A DNA stretch of 58,232 nt from an uncultured Opitutia bacterium. Lineage in GTDB: Bacteria > Verrucomicrobiota > Verrucomicrobiia > Opitutales > Opitutaceae. This document shows, one piece after another, positions 41,849-51,403 of the stretch. The DNA is taken from assembly GCA_903881475.1 (NCBI GenBank), contig CAIRTK010000023.1, positions 1 to 58,232 of the forward strand, written 5' to 3'. Position numbers and translations under genes: made by a program. The notes below the pieces were generated by a model that saw only the letters and a list, made by a program, of their open reading frames with translations, was not told where the DNA came from and made no database searches. How positions within the stretch are numbered: the first letter of the stretch is position 1; each line of letters starts with the position of its first letter.

Positions 41849-43057
41849 CCCAAGCCGACGGGCGACAGTCGTCACGGCGCGGGCGACTTTTTCGAGATAG
41901 GAGTCGGACATGGCCTCGTTGAGTTTCAGCACAAGGCAGTCCTCGAGGATGGCCTCGGCCACGGGGCAGGAGACGGCGCGGTAATCCATGGCGGTGTGGC
42001 CGGCGTCACGGGCCGGCCACGCGCCGCCGAAGAAATTGTGGTTTTGGAAGACCGGGTAGCGATAGACCGCGGTCGGGATGTAACCGGAGGTCGCCGCCAG
42101 GCCCTCGGCATTGAGCGCGGCCGTGAGTTCGGCGCGCGGCACCGTGAACCGCGCGAGATCGAGCCGCAGCATGTAGAACCAATAGCTGTGGGTGTCGCCC
42201 GCGGCGACGCGGGGCGGAATCACGCCCGGGGCGCCGGCGAGGAGCGAGGTCAGCAGTTCGCCGGCGTGATGGCGGCGGGCGACGATGTCGGTGAGCTTGC
42301 CCAGCTGCGCCACGGCCACGGCCGACTGCGGTTCGCTGATGCGGTAGTTGGGCGCCAGTTCCTCGGGGGCGCGGCCGCCGGCAACGCGGTCGTAGGATTT
42401 GTCGCCCCATTTGGACAGGCCGGGGCCGTAATGCTCGCTGTTGGTGCCGATGATGCCGCCGTCGCCGCAGGCGATGTGCTTGAAGTCGTTGAACGAGTAG
42501 CAGCCGAAATCGCCGACCAGGCCGACGGGTGTGCCCCGGTGGCGGGCGCCCCACGATTGCGCGCAATCCTCGATGAGGGCGATCCCGTGCTCGCGAGCGA
42601 GGGCGGCGAGCGCGGTGAGGTCGCACGGGTTGCCGGCGAGGTGCACGGCCGTGATGGCGCGGGTTTTGGCCGTGATGCGACGCCGGACATCGGCGGGATC
42701 AAGGTTGTAGGTGTGCGGGTCGAGGTCGGCGAAGACCGGGACGCCCTGCTGGTAAAGGATGCCGATGACGGAACCCATGTCGGTAATCGGGGCGACGATG
42801 ACCTCGTCGCCGGGACGCAGGCGCAACGCGGCGACGGCGATGTGCAGGGAGGCCGAGCCGGAGGAGCACGGGAAGCAGTACTTCAGCGGATAGTGGCGGC
42901 GGAATTCGTCAACGAGCGCCGTGGTCTGCGGGCCCTTCCAGTAGAAGAGCGAGGATTGTTGCACCATGGCGGTGAGCCGCGCGAGTTCCGCGGCGCCCCA
43001 GCGGGTGAGCGGGGGCACGGGTTCGTCGACGATGGGACGGGCGGGGGGCGTGCTCAT
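41843..43057 (-). CDS. DegT/DnrJ/EryC1/StrS family aminotransferase 2
   Basis: This 404-aa PLP enzyme has the SSGSASLHIAVAAL loop (~65-78), D164 in LIEDCAQSWGARHRG and the Schiff-base K193 in CYSFNDFKHIACGDGGII. It belongs to the same superfamily as the gene at 32396 but is clearly a different subgroup. It follows two amidohydrolase genes on the same strand, with a hairpin repeat in the 89-bp gap. Together with the divergent epimerase-like and DapA-like genes it suggests an amino-sugar or sugar-acid pathway. That link is an inference. Confidence 0.9.
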   Translation of the reverse strand: MSTPPARPIVDEPVPPLTRWGAAELARLTAMVQQSSLFYWKGPQTTALVDEFRRHYPLKYCFPCSSGSASLHIAVAALRLRPGDEVIVAPITDMGSVIGILYQQGVPVFADLDPHTYNLDPADVRRRITAKTRAITAVHLAGNPCDLTALAALAREHGIALIEDCAQSWGARHRGTPVGLVGDFGCYSFNDFKHIACGDGGIIGTNSEHYGPGLSKWGDKSYDRVAGGRAPEELAPNYRISEPQSAVAVAQLGKLTDIVARRHHAGELLTSLLAGAPGVIPPRVAAGDTHSYWFYMLRLDLARFTVPRAELTAALNAEGLAATSGYIPTAVYRYPVFQNHNFFGGAWPARDAGHTAMDYRAVSCPVAEAILEDCLVLKLNEAMSDSYLEKVARAVTTVARRLGK

Positions 43058-43069
43058 GGGACGGATTTG

Positions 43070-43141
43070 TTTTTACAGGAGGAAACCGAGAGAGCGGAGG
43101 ATTTGCTCGCGGCTCGGTTGCCTCCGTTTCCTCCTGTAAAA
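43070..43141. repeat. GGAGGAAACGGAG-word hairpin
   Basis: Arms at 43070-43100 (TTTTTACAGGAGGAAACCGA...) and 43113-43141 (...CCGTTTCCTCCTGTAAAA) share a perfect 16-nt outer stem, with weaker inner pairing and a ~12-nt loop. It lies between co-directional genes. Confidence 0.8.
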
Positions 43142-43146
43142 CAGGC

Positions 43147-43902
43147 TTAGAGATTGAAAAACCGCCGCGCGTTTTCGGAGCCGATGAGCGCCTTGGTCCG
43201 GGCCGGGAGGCTGGCGCGCACGAGCTTGTCGGTTTCGGCGCGGGTGGAAAGCAGCGGGGTGCAGGTGCCGAGCATGAGGCGGTTCGCGGGGATCTTCTTC
43301 AGCAAATGCTCGAGCGTGTTGGTCCACTCGCAGAAGGCGATGTCGGCGGAAAAATTGGTGTGCTCCGGCGCGAGCTTTTCCAGGTCCGGCTTGTAGAGGC
43401 CGGTGAGCAGGACGTGGTGCGACGGGAAGCGCCGCAGGAATCCGCCGAGGGCGGCCGCGGGCACGCCTTTCATGCGCAGCGCGAAATATTTGTGTCGCTC
43501 ATCCTCGAGGCGGACGTTGAGGACCAGCTTCAGCTTCGCGGCGGCCAGCGCGGCCATGAATTCGTCGAGGGCGGGCGCCGTGAGGGTGTAGTTGTGGTAA
43601 TTGGGCAGGAGCTTGACGGCGCGGATCGGCGCGGCGGCGCGGCATTCGGCGAGCTGCTCGGGCCAGGTGCGGAGGGCGGGATTCAGGATCGGCACGGGCA
43701 GCAGCGCGGGCGTGCGCCTGACCGCGGCGAAGAGCCGGCGGTTGGCGGGCGTGGGGTCCGGGAGGAAGACGGCGCCGAGATGCGAGACGAGCGCGCGGCG
43801 GATGCCGCTGGCCGCGAGGTGCGCGGCGAGCTGCGGGCCGGTGTAGTCGGGCAGCGGGGAGAACGGCCATGGGCCGAGGTGGGCGTTGGTGTCGATCAGC
43901 AT
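43147..43902 (-). CDS. amidohydrolase-2 family protein 1
   Basis: This 251-aa TIM-barrel protein of the amidohydrolase_2 type starts MLIDTNAHLGPWPF. The usual metal-binding HxH after the first strand is NAH here, so one ligand is missing. ILNPALRTWPEQLAECRAA, AVKLLPNYHNYTL and the terminal ALIGSENARRFFNL match family strands. The expected downstream metal Asp is in LMLGTCTPL, where it is replaced by Thr-Cys. It may be a decarboxylase or hydrolase homologue with reduced metal binding. Its start is 8 bp from the end of the second amidohydrolase gene. Confidence 0.75.
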   Translation of the reverse strand: MLIDTNAHLGPWPFSPLPDYTGPQLAAHLAASGIRRALVSHLGAVFLPDPTPANRRLFAAVRRTPALLPVPILNPALRTWPEQLAECRAAAPIRAVKLLPNYHNYTLTAPALDEFMAALAAAKLKLVLNVRLEDERHKYFALRMKGVPAAALGGFLRRFPSHHVLLTGLYKPDLEKLAPEHTNFSADIAFCEWTNTLEHLLKKIPANRLMLGTCTPLLSTRAETDKLVRASLPARTKALIGSENARRFFNL

Positions 43903-43910
43903 GGCGCGGC

Positions 43911-44681
43911 TCAGTTGAGATTCAGCAGGCGGGCGGTGTTGCCGTAGAGCATCTTTTGCTTGTCGGCGGCGGAAAGGCGGGCGCCGAGAATGCGGCCGAT
44001 GGTCACGGTGTTCTCGCGGATGGGCAGGTCGGAGCCGTAGAGCACGTGGTCCGCGCCGAGATGCTCGGCGGCGTACTCGACCAGGCCCTCCTCGGGATAC
44101 CCGCCGGAGGTGTCGATGTAGAGGTTGGCGCAGCCCTTGGCCTCCAGCACGCCGCGGAAGCCGCAGCCGGTGAGGTGGGCCATGATGATCTTCACGTCGG
44201 GATGGCGGCGGGCGAGGGCGGCGGTGTCGGCGGGATCGCTGTGGAAGCGGCGGAGCTTCAGGTTCACCATGCTCCAGCTGTGCTGCAGCACGACGAGGCC
44301 GAAGCGGCGCGCGGCCTCCATCACGGGCTTCATGCAGGCGTCACGGGCGTTGTTGGAGATCTCGAGCTTGATGCCCTTGAAGCCGTACTTCGTGACGCAG
44401 CGCTCGACCTCCTTCATCACGGCCCGCTCGCCGAGCACGGGGTTGAGCATGCAGAAGCTCGAGAAGAAATCGGGGTGCCACGACTGCACCCGGGCATTGT
44501 CGTCATTCAGCTCCGCGACCTGCGCGGCGGTGGGGTGCGCGCCGTGGAACAGCACGTCGCCCAGGGAGACCATCCGGACGATGCCGAGGGCGCGGCTTCG
44601 GGCCACCAGCCGGGCCACCTCGGGACGCTTGGCGCCGCTGCCAAAGAAAATCGGATGGGTATGGACGTCGATGATGCGCAT
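43911..44681 (-). CDS. amidohydrolase-2 family protein 2
   Basis: This 256-aa TIM-barrel protein has the intact metal motif H7-T-H9 in MRIIDVHTHPIFF. Other metal-ligand positions are IIMAHLTGCGF (His) and VLYGSDLPIRENTV (the catalytic Asp). GFKGIKLEISNNA is a family strand. Unlike its downstream neighbour it keeps the full metal set, so it is the likely active member, perhaps acting on a lactone or carboxylate. It starts the minus-strand run (amidohydrolase 2, amidohydrolase 1, DegT2), divergent from the epimerase gene across 96 bp. Confidence 0.85.
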   Translation of the reverse strand: MRIIDVHTHPIFFGSGAKRPEVARLVARSRALGIVRMVSLGDVLFHGAHPTAAQVAELNDDNARVQSWHPDFFSSFCMLNPVLGERAVMKEVERCVTKYGFKGIKLEISNNARDACMKPVMEAARRFGLVVLQHSWSMVNLKLRRFHSDPADTAALARRHPDVKIIMAHLTGCGFRGVLEAKGCANLYIDTSGGYPEEGLVEYAAEHLGADHVLYGSDLPIRENTVTIGRILGARLSAADKQKMLYGNTARLLNLN

Positions 44682-44777
44682 GAAAGATCAGGAAAGAAGG
44701 GACGATTTGTGCCGACCGTGCGGCAGAGAAAACGGAGTGACAAGACCGATTGCACCTTGCACATTCCGGCACTTTTC

Positions 44778-45806
44778 ATGCCAACGCCCTCCCTGAACGA
44801 TCACGAAATCGAGCAACTTCTTTCGGAGCCGACGGTCGACGCGATTGACGCGGTGAAGCAGCTGGAGGGCGACTACATGGTCCTCGGGGTCGGCGGCAAG
44901 ATGGGCACGACGACCGCGGTGATGCTGCGGCGCGCGCTCGATGCGGCCGGGAAAGAGGCGAAGGTCTACGGCGTGTCGCGCTTCAGCCGACCCGAGGCGA
45001 AGGCGGAGCTCGAGGCCTGCGGCATCCTGCCGCTCTCGTGCGACCTCGCGGATGCGGCCCAGGTGGCGAAGCTGCCCGAGGTCGCCAACGTGGAGTATCT
45101 CGCGGGCCAGAAGTTCGGCACCGACTCGGCGCCGGACGAGACGTGGATCCAGAACACCGTGGTGCCCTCATTGGTGGCCCAGAAATTCCGCGCATCGCGG
45201 ATCGTGGTATTCTCGACGGGCTGCGTCTATCCGTTCACGCCGGTGTCCGGCCGCGGCGCGCACGAGACAACGCCGCTCGCCTTCATGGGCGAGTACGCCA
45301 GCACGTGCGTGGGGCGCGAGCGGGTGTTCACGCACTACGCGCGGAAATACGGCACGAAGCAGCTGATGTACCGGTTGAACTACGCGGTGGAGCTGCGGTA
45401 CGGCGTGCTGGTGGACATCGGCCAGCGCGTGCTCGCCGGCGAGCCGGTGGACATCACGATGAACGTCTTCAACCTCATCTGGCAGGGCGACGCATGCGCG
45501 CGGGCGATCCAGTGCCTGCTGCACGTCTCGAATCCGCCGAAGCTCCTCAATGTTACCGGCCCCGACCGCATCGCCCTGCGCGATGTCGCGGAACGCTTCG
45601 GGAAAGTCTTCGGCCGGACGCCGGTGTTCACCGGCACGCCGGCGGATGCGGCATGGCATTCGGACGCCACGGAGTCGCTGCGGCTGTTCGGCCCGGTGAC
45701 GAAGTCGCTCGACGAGATGATCGCGATGGTCGCCGGCCATCTCCAGGCCGGCGGCAAGCTGCTGGGCAAGCCGACGCATTTCGAAACCCGCGACGGAAAA
45801 TTCTGA
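44778..45806 (+). CDS. NAD-dependent epimerase/dehydratase-like protein
   Basis: This 342-aa extended-SDR-like protein starts at ATG 44778. The nucleotide-binding loop is MVLGVGGKMGTTTAVML (residues ~34-50). IVVFSTGCVYPFTPVSG is the expected strand with Ser/Thr. The Tyr of YxxxK is in GEYASTCVGRER, but the Lys is replaced by Cys, so the chemistry may differ from classical epimerases. MNVFNLIWQGDACARAI fits the substrate-binding part. Only 3 bp separate it from the DapA-like gene, so they are an operon. Substrate is unknown. Confidence 0.8.
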   Translation: MPTPSLNDHEIEQLLSEPTVDAIDAVKQLEGDYMVLGVGGKMGTTTAVMLRRALDAAGKEAKVYGVSRFSRPEAKAELEACGILPLSCDLADAAQVAKLPEVANVEYLAGQKFGTDSAPDETWIQNTVVPSLVAQKFRASRIVVFSTGCVYPFTPVSGRGAHETTPLAFMGEYASTCVGRERVFTHYARKYGTKQLMYRLNYAVELRYGVLVDIGQRVLAGEPVDITMNVFNLIWQGDACARAIQCLLHVSNPPKLLNVTGPDRIALRDVAERFGKVFGRTPVFTGTPADAAWHSDATESLRLFGPVTKSLDEMIAMVAGHLQAGGKLLGKPTHFETRDGKF

Positions 45807-45809
45807 TCC

Positions 45810-46856
45810 ATGGACCTTCGCCACCATCTCCACGCCGGCCAGGTCATCCCGGCGCAACCGCTCGCCCTCGACGCGAACCGCAGATTCTCCGAGCGCCACC
45901 AGCGCGCCATCACGCGCTACTATGTGGCCGCAGGCGTCGGCGGTCTCGCCGTCGGCGTGCACTCGACGCAGTTCGAGATCCGCGAGCCGCAGCACGGCCT
46001 GTTCAAGCCGGTGCTCGAGCTCGCGTCGCGCACCATTGACGAGGAGCTGGCGAAGTCGCCGCGTCCCTTCATCAAGATTTCCGGCATCTGCGGCCGCACC
46101 GACCAGGCGGTGCGCGAGGCCGAACTGGCGAAGTCGCTGGGCTACCAGGCGGGCCTGCTGAGCATGGCGGCGTTCAAGGCCGACACCGAGGATGCGATGA
46201 TCGCGCATTGCCGCGCAGTCGCGGAGATCATCCCGGTCGTGGGTTTTTACCTGCAGCCGTCGGCGGGCGGGCGGCTGCTCGGCTATTCGTTCTGGCGACG
46301 GTTCGCGGAGATTCCGAACGTGATCGCGATCAAGCTCGCGCCGTTCAACCGCTACCAGACGATCGACGTGATGCGCGCGCTGGCCGAGTCAGGCCGCGAG
46401 GATATCGCGCTCTACACCGGCAACGACGACAGCATCGTGGTGGATCTTTTCACGCCGTTTACCTTCGAGCAGAACGGCAAGAAGGTCACGCGTCGGATCG
46501 TCGGCGGCCTGCTCGGGCACTGGGGCGTGTGGACGCGGAGCGCGGTGCGGCTGCTGGAGGAGATCAAGCAGGCGCGCACGTCGGCGACGCTCGATGTCCT
46601 CTGGCTGGAACGCGCGATCGCGGTGACCGACATGAACGCGGCGCTTTTTGACGCGGCCAACGGCTACCGCGGCTGCATTCCCGGAATCCTGGAAGTCCTG
46701 CGGCGTGGCGGGCTGGTGCCGACGATCCACTGCCTGAACCCGCACGAGGTGCTGTCACCCGGCCAGGCGGAGGAGTTGACCCGGGTGGCGCGGGCCTATC
46801 CGGAGCTGACCGACGAGGCGTTTGTGGCGGCGAACCGGGACAAGTGGCTGAGCTGA
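45810..46856 (+). CDS. dihydrodipicolinate synthase (DapA) superfamily protein
   Basis: This 348-aa class I aldolase-type TIM barrel has the Schiff-base lysine K175 in VIAIKLAPFNRY and the catalytic Tyr Y147 in VVGFYLQPSAGG. It is longer than typical DapA (~290) and lacks the GTTGE signature, so it more likely acts on a sugar acid or related pyruvate-yielding substrate than in lysine synthesis. It is the second gene of the epimerase-DapA pair and is transcribed divergently from the amidohydrolase/DegT2 run. The combined cluster suggests a catabolic route ending in an aldol cleavage. Confidence 0.85.
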   Translation: MDLRHHLHAGQVIPAQPLALDANRRFSERHQRAITRYYVAAGVGGLAVGVHSTQFEIREPQHGLFKPVLELASRTIDEELAKSPRPFIKISGICGRTDQAVREAELAKSLGYQAGLLSMAAFKADTEDAMIAHCRAVAEIIPVVGFYLQPSAGGRLLGYSFWRRFAEIPNVIAIKLAPFNRYQTIDVMRALAESGREDIALYTGNDDSIVVDLFTPFTFEQNGKKVTRRIVGGLLGHWGVWTRSAVRLLEEIKQARTSATLDVLWLERAIAVTDMNAALFDAANGYRGCIPGILEVLRRGGLVPTIHCLNPHEVLSPGQAEELTRVARAYPELTDEAFVAANRDKWLS

Positions 46857-46902
46857 GGGCGGGGAATCGCGGACCGTGACATCGCGAACGATGGATCTTG
46901 AA

Positions 46903-46925
46903 GTAGGGCGGGTCTTTGACCCGCC
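46903..46925. repeat. GTAG-headed REP palindrome
   Basis: GTAG at 46903-46906 is directly followed by an 8-bp perfect hairpin GGCGGGTC-TTT-GACCCGCC (46907-46925). The head-plus-palindrome layout matches REP elements. It is a single unit in a 90-bp gap between co-directional genes. Confidence 0.7.
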
Positions 46926-46946
46926 TTCCGTTACCCCACTGCGATC

Positions 46947-48104
46947 ATGAGCACTTTGAGCAACACCCCGGCCTCCCTGGAGGAACTGCTGGCGCAGATG
47001 GTGTCGTTCGACACGGTCAATCCGCATTTTGGCGGACGCACGGGGGGTGAAGAGGCTCTCGCACTGCACTTGGAGAAACTTGCCCGCGGCTGGGGTCTGG
47101 CGACCCGTCGGGCAGCGGTCGAAGGCAATGTCGTGAGCAACCTGATCGTGACCTGCGAGCCGGTGCCGGGCGGGGAGTGGCTGCTGTTCGAGAGCCACCT
47201 CGACACGGTGAGCACCGCGGGCATGACCGTGGCGCCGCTGGGTGGAAAGATCGAGGGCGGCCGGATGTACGGACGCGGGGCCTGCGACACGAAGGGTTCG
47301 GGGGCGGCGATGCTGTGGGCGCTGCGCGAGTATGCGCGCGATGCGCGGCGGCCGCGGAATGCGGGGCTGATCTTTGCGGTGGACGAGGAGGCGCGCATGA
47401 CGGGCGCGCAGGCGTTTGCCCGCAAGGAGCTGAAGGATTTTCTGCCGCGGCTGCGCGGGGTGATCGTCGGCGAGCCGACGCTGCTGCGGCCGATCGTGGC
47501 GCACAACGGCGTGATCCGCTGGAAGACGACCACGCGGGGACGCGCGGCGCATTCGTCGGATCCCAGCAAGGGCGTGTCGGCGATCTCGGCGATGCTGCGC
47601 GTGATGGAGACGCTGGAGTCGAATTACTTGCCGTCAGTGACACGGAGCCACCCGATGACGGGCCGCGCGGCGGCGAGCGTGAACGTGATCCGCGGCGGGA
47701 CGGCGGTGAACATCATCCCGGCGGCGTGCGAGATCGAGTGCGACCGTCGGACGGTGCCGGGCGAAACGGCGGAGCAGGTGCTGCGCGAGCGGGACGAGGC
47801 GCTGGCCGGTCACGTGGTCGAGCATGACTCGCTTTATGTCGTGCCGGCGCTGGACGAGGCGCTGGGCCGGGAGTTTCACCGCTGGATCAGCCTGGTGCTG
47901 GAACGCCACGGGTGCGACGCCACGCCACGGGGTGCGCCGTACGTGACGGATGCGAGCCATTACGCCGCGGCGGGCGCGCCGACGATCGTGCTGGGGCCGG
48001 GGGACCTGGCCCAGGCGCACACGAAGGACGAATGGGTAGCGCTGGAGCAGTTGCAGAGGGCGTCGGCGGTTTACTTGGATTTGCTGCGGGTGCAGGTCGG
48101 TTAG
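46947..48104 (+). CDS. M20 family metallopeptidase/deacetylase
   Basis: This 385-aa zinc enzyme resembles ArgE/DapE/carboxypeptidase G2. The metal set is visible: H84 and D86 in FESHLDTVST, D114 in GRGACDTKGSG, and E147-E148 in AVDEEARMTG. The dimerisation domain contains HNGVIRWKTTTRGRAAHSSDP, and VNVIRGGTAVNIIPAACEIECDRRTVP follows. It hydrolyses an N-acyl amino acid or small peptide; the specificity cannot be read. It follows the DapA-like gene in the same direction and could deacylate an intermediate of that pathway or be independent. Confidence 0.88.
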   Translation: MSTLSNTPASLEELLAQMVSFDTVNPHFGGRTGGEEALALHLEKLARGWGLATRRAAVEGNVVSNLIVTCEPVPGGEWLLFESHLDTVSTAGMTVAPLGGKIEGGRMYGRGACDTKGSGAAMLWALREYARDARRPRNAGLIFAVDEEARMTGAQAFARKELKDFLPRLRGVIVGEPTLLRPIVAHNGVIRWKTTTRGRAAHSSDPSKGVSAISAMLRVMETLESNYLPSVTRSHPMTGRAAASVNVIRGGTAVNIIPAACEIECDRRTVPGETAEQVLRERDEALAGHVVEHDSLYVVPALDEALGREFHRWISLVLERHGCDATPRGAPYVTDASHYAAAGAPTIVLGPGDLAQAHTKDEWVALEQLQRASAVYLDLLRVQVG

Positions 48105-48133
48105 AGGACGTCAGAGGATGAGGGATGGGCTTT

Positions 48134-48165
48134 AGGCCGAAAACGTCCGGCCTTTCGCACTTTTG
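48134..48165 (+). terminator. weak terminator after the M20 gene
   Basis: The stem AGGCCG (48134-48139) / CGGCCT (48148-48153) is followed by a T-rich stretch TTTCGCACTTTT (48153-48164). The spacing and interrupted T-run make this a weak candidate. Confidence 0.4.
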
Positions 48166-48260
48166 GCGGGCCAGGTTTTCCCGCAACATTCCTCGGAGAG
48201 CGTGTCACCGGCGATACAAGAAAACGGAGCACTGGACATCAGTACTGTTGTGCGAAGTAG

Positions 48261-48506
48261 GGCCCGGCGCCGAGTAACAGCCGTGTGCGCGGAGGGTACG
48301 ACGCTTACTTTGGTACCTTTGCGATGGATGAAGCCGCAGGGACCGTGACGACCACGCTGGTGGGCGCGCTCTTGCTGGAAAATGTCGGCCAGGCTTTCAC
48401 CTGCACGATCAGCGTAGCCGGCGATGAACTTACCCTGCGCCGCGCAACGGCCTCGACGGACGGAGAACCGATCACCCGGACCCTGCGCTGGAAGCGGGTC
48501 GGGTGA
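48261..48506 (+). pseudogene. N-terminally truncated lipocalin-like protein
   Basis: The open frame from 48261 to 48506 encodes GYDAYFGTFAMDEAAGTVTTTLVGALL and GDELTLRRATASTDGEPITRTLRWKR. This resembles the C-terminal half of bacterial lipocalin-like (Lipocalin_5 type) proteins, which normally have ~130-150 residues. A stop codon lies just upstream at 48258, and no N-terminal strands are recognisable before it. A GTG at 48285 could start a 73-aa product. It is most likely a gene remnant. Confidence 0.55.
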
Positions 48507-48658
48507 TCGGGCAATCCGCGTGAGGGCCGGACCGGCGCCGGCCCCCACGCGCTGCCCGGACAGGACCGGCCTTGGGGATTCAGCGGGAATCCCTGGCCCA
48601 GCGGCCTGCAATCGGTTCTTTCCTGTTGGTCATTTGGCGGTAACCTGACGCCTGTCGA

Positions 48659-51403
48659 ATGAGCAAACCGCTCTGTTGGTTTCCGTTTTTACTCCTCTGC
48701 GTCCTGACCGCCCCGGCCGCGGCGCCGGTGCTGCGGATCGGTGTCGAGCGCAACTCCGCTCCGCTTTCCTTCCGTGATGCCAAGGATCAGCCGACCGGGT
48801 TCTCGGCGGAGCTGATCCAGGAAATGACCAAGCACGGGGATTTCCAAGCGAAGGTCGTCTCGAACTATTGGGCAACCATCCTGCGCGACTTCCAGGCCGG
48901 CAAGCTTGATGCCCTGGCGAATGTGAACATCACGGACGAGCGCCGGGCGACGATGGATTTCTCCATCTCCCACGCCTATCTGCACGGCATCGTGTACCTG
49001 CGGCGGGACCATGCGCCGATCGTCAAGACAGCCGATTTTATCGGCCTGAAACTCGCTGTTCTCGAGGGCAGCGTGACCTTCTATACGGCGCAGGAACACC
49101 AGGGGTGGGGCGCGACGATCCGGGGGTTTGATTCGGTACCGGCGATGCTGGTGGCCGTGGAAAAAGGGGAATGCGACGCGGCCCTCCTGATGCTGCCGCT
49201 GGCGAAGGAGGTGGACGATCACGGGCTGCGCAGCCAGTTCCTGGATGACATCATCTATCAGTTTTATTTCGCCGTCCACAAGGGCGACACCGAGACCCTG
49301 GCGCGCCTGAACGAGGCGCTGGCCACCGTTCGGCACAACGGTCAGTTCGACCGGCTCTGGAGCAAATGGATCGGTCCGATCGAGCCGCATCCAATCCGGC
49401 TTGCGGACCTGCGCCCGTACTTGCTCCCGATGATGCTGGCACTGATCGCCGTGGCGGCCCTCTTTGTGTGGCAGCGGCGGGTACTGGCGAGGGTTTCCGC
49501 CCAGGCCCGGGCGCTGCAGGAAAGCGAGGCCCGCTTCCGCTCCACCTTCGACAACGCCGGCACCGGCATGGCGCTGGTCAGCACCGCCGGGCAACTGCTG
49601 CAGACGAACGCCATTTTCCAGAAGATGATGGGTTACTCCGAAGCCGAGTGCGCCGAGCTGACGTTCATGGACATCACGCATCCGGAGGACCTGGAGAAGG
49701 ACGTGATGCTTTACCGGGAGGTGCTGGCCGGGAAGCGGGATACCTATCAGGTGGAAAAGCGGTACATCCAAAAGAACGGCGGGATCATCTGGGGGCATCT
49801 CACGGTTTCCCCCGTCAAGGGGCCGGACGGTAAGATGCAATATGCGGTCGGCATGGTGGAGGACATCACCGAGCACAAGCGGATCGAGGATGCGCTGCAC
49901 CTGACGCAGGAGCGGCTGCAGGCGATCCTCGACCACAGCCCGGCCATGATCTACGTGAAGAACCTGGAGGGGCGCTACCTTCTGACCAACCGGCTGTTCA
50001 ACGAGAAGTACCAGCACGGCGGCGCGAGCATGATCGGGATGATGATCCGGGACCTGGTGCCGCCGGCGGTGGCGGAGCTGCGCGAGAGCCACGACCGCCT
50101 GGTGGTGGAAAAGGGCGCCCCGATCACGATGGAGGAACGGAGCGAGGAGAACGGGGTGATCAAGACCTACCTCGCCGTGAAGTTTCCCCTCCGCGACGCG
50201 CACGGGAAGATCTATGCGATCGGCGGCGTCGATACCGACATCACGGAATACCAGCTGCTGCAGACCCAGTTTGTGCAGGCCCAGAAGATGGATGCGTTTG
50301 GCCAGCTGGCCGGCGGCATCGCGCATGACTTCAACAACATCCTCGCCGTGTTCATGATCCAGCTGAGCCTGCTGGCGGCCGATACCAGCCTGCCGGCGGC
50401 GACAGTGGAGAAATTGAGGGGCCTGGAGGACATCACGCAGAAGGCCGCGCGGCTGACCCGCCAGCTGTTAATGTTCAGCCGGCGGGAGGCGACCGACATG
50501 CAGCCGATGGACCTCAACCAGGCGCTCATTGATGTTTTCAAGATGCTGGGCCGCATCCTGGGCGAACACATCGATCTGAGAGTCCGCAACCGCGGGCTGC
50601 CGATGTGGATCAATGCCGATGCCGGCATGATCGAGCAGGTGGTCATGAACCTGGCCGTCAATGCGCGCGATGCCATGCCGAACGGCGGCCAGCTGACCGT
50701 GGACACGGAGCTTGCGATATTCGACGCCAGCTCCGCGACCGACAACCGCCGTCCGGGCCGGTTTGTCTGCCTGACCGTGGCCGACACCGGCCACGGAATG
50801 GACGCGACCACGCTGAAGCGGATCTTCGAGCCGTTCTTCACCACCAAGGAGGTGGGCAAGGGCACCGGCCTGGGCTTGGCGACCGTTTATGGCATCGTGA
50901 AGCAGCACGGCGGCTGGGTGGAGGTGGAGAGCGCGGTCGGCAAGGGCAGCGTTTTCCGCGTCTATCTGCCTGCCGTGGAGCGCCCCGTCGGCAGCGCGTC
51001 GGGTTTCGACGTCCCGGAAGCCCGGGGTGGGCGCGAGCGGATCATGATCGTCGAGGACGACGATGCGGTCCGGGAAATCTCCACGATGTGCCTTGAGCAG
51101 GTGGGCTACAACGTCGTGGCGGTGCCGAATGCCATCGAGGGCCTGAAGCAATGGCAGGAGCAGGGGCAGCGGTTTGACATGCTGATCACGGACATGGTGA
51201 TGCCGGGCGGGATGAGCGGCTTGAAACTGGCCACGATGCTGAAGGAGATGAAAAGCGCCCTGAAGGTGATCATCATCAGCGGCTATTCACCGGAAGCCTC
51301 GGACTCGCGGACGCCGTTCACCAAGGTCGGCACGTATTTGTCCAAGCCGATTGACCGCCTCACGCTCCTGAACACCGTGCGGCGCAGTCTCGATGAGCCT
51401 TAA
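48659..51403 (+). CDS. hybrid histidine kinase with periplasmic solute-binding sensor
   Basis: This 914-aa hybrid kinase of the BvgS type has a signal peptide (residues 1-25), an SBP_bac_3 sensor (~25-240; [32 protein letters not shown]) and a transmembrane helix (~256-275). Two PAS/PAC domains lie at ~290-410 and ~415-540. The HisKA domain has H556 in [13 protein letters not shown]. An HATPase domain follows ([43 protein letters not shown]), and a C-terminal receiver has D845 in [11 protein letters not shown] and the Lys in YLSKPI. It likely senses a small ligand in the periplasm. No output regulator is adjacent. Confidence 0.95.
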   Translation: MSKPLCWFPFLLLCVLTAPAAAPVLRIGVERNSAPLSFRDAKDQPTGFSAELIQEMTKHGDFQAKVVSNYWATILRDFQAGKLDALANVNITDERRATMDFSISHAYLHGIVYLRRDHAPIVKTADFIGLKLAVLEGSVTFYTAQEHQGWGATIRGFDSVPAMLVAVEKGECDAALLMLPLAKEVDDHGLRSQFLDDIIYQFYFAVHKGDTETLARLNEALATVRHNGQFDRLWSKWIGPIEPHPIRLADLRPYLLPMMLALIAVAALFVWQRRVLARVSAQARALQESEARFRSTFDNAGTGMALVSTAGQLLQTNAIFQKMMGYSEAECAELTFMDITHPEDLEKDVMLYREVLAGKRDTYQVEKRYIQKNGGIIWGHLTVSPVKGPDGKMQYAVGMVEDITEHKRIEDALHLTQERLQAILDHSPAMIYVKNLEGRYLLTNRLFNEKYQHGGASMIGMMIRDLVPPAVAELRESHDRLVVEKGAPITMEERSEENGVIKTYLAVKFPLRDAHGKIYAIGGVDTDITEYQLLQTQFVQAQKMDAFGQLAGGIAHDFNNILAVFMIQLSLLAADTSLPAATVEKLRGLEDITQKAARLTRQLLMFSRREATDMQPMDLNQALIDVFKMLGRILGEHIDLRVRNRGLPMWINADAGMIEQVVMNLAVNARDAMPNGGQLTVDTELAIFDASSATDNRRPGRFVCLTVADTGHGMDATTLKRIFEPFFTTKEVGKGTGLGLATVYGIVKQHGGWVEVESAVGKGSVFRVYLPAVERPVGSASGFDVPEARGGRERIMIVEDDDAVREISTMCLEQVGYNVVAVPNAIEGLKQWQEQGQRFDMLITDMVMPGGMSGLKLATMLKEMKSALKVIIISGYSPEASDSRTPFTKVGTYLSKPIDRLTLLNTVRRSLDEP

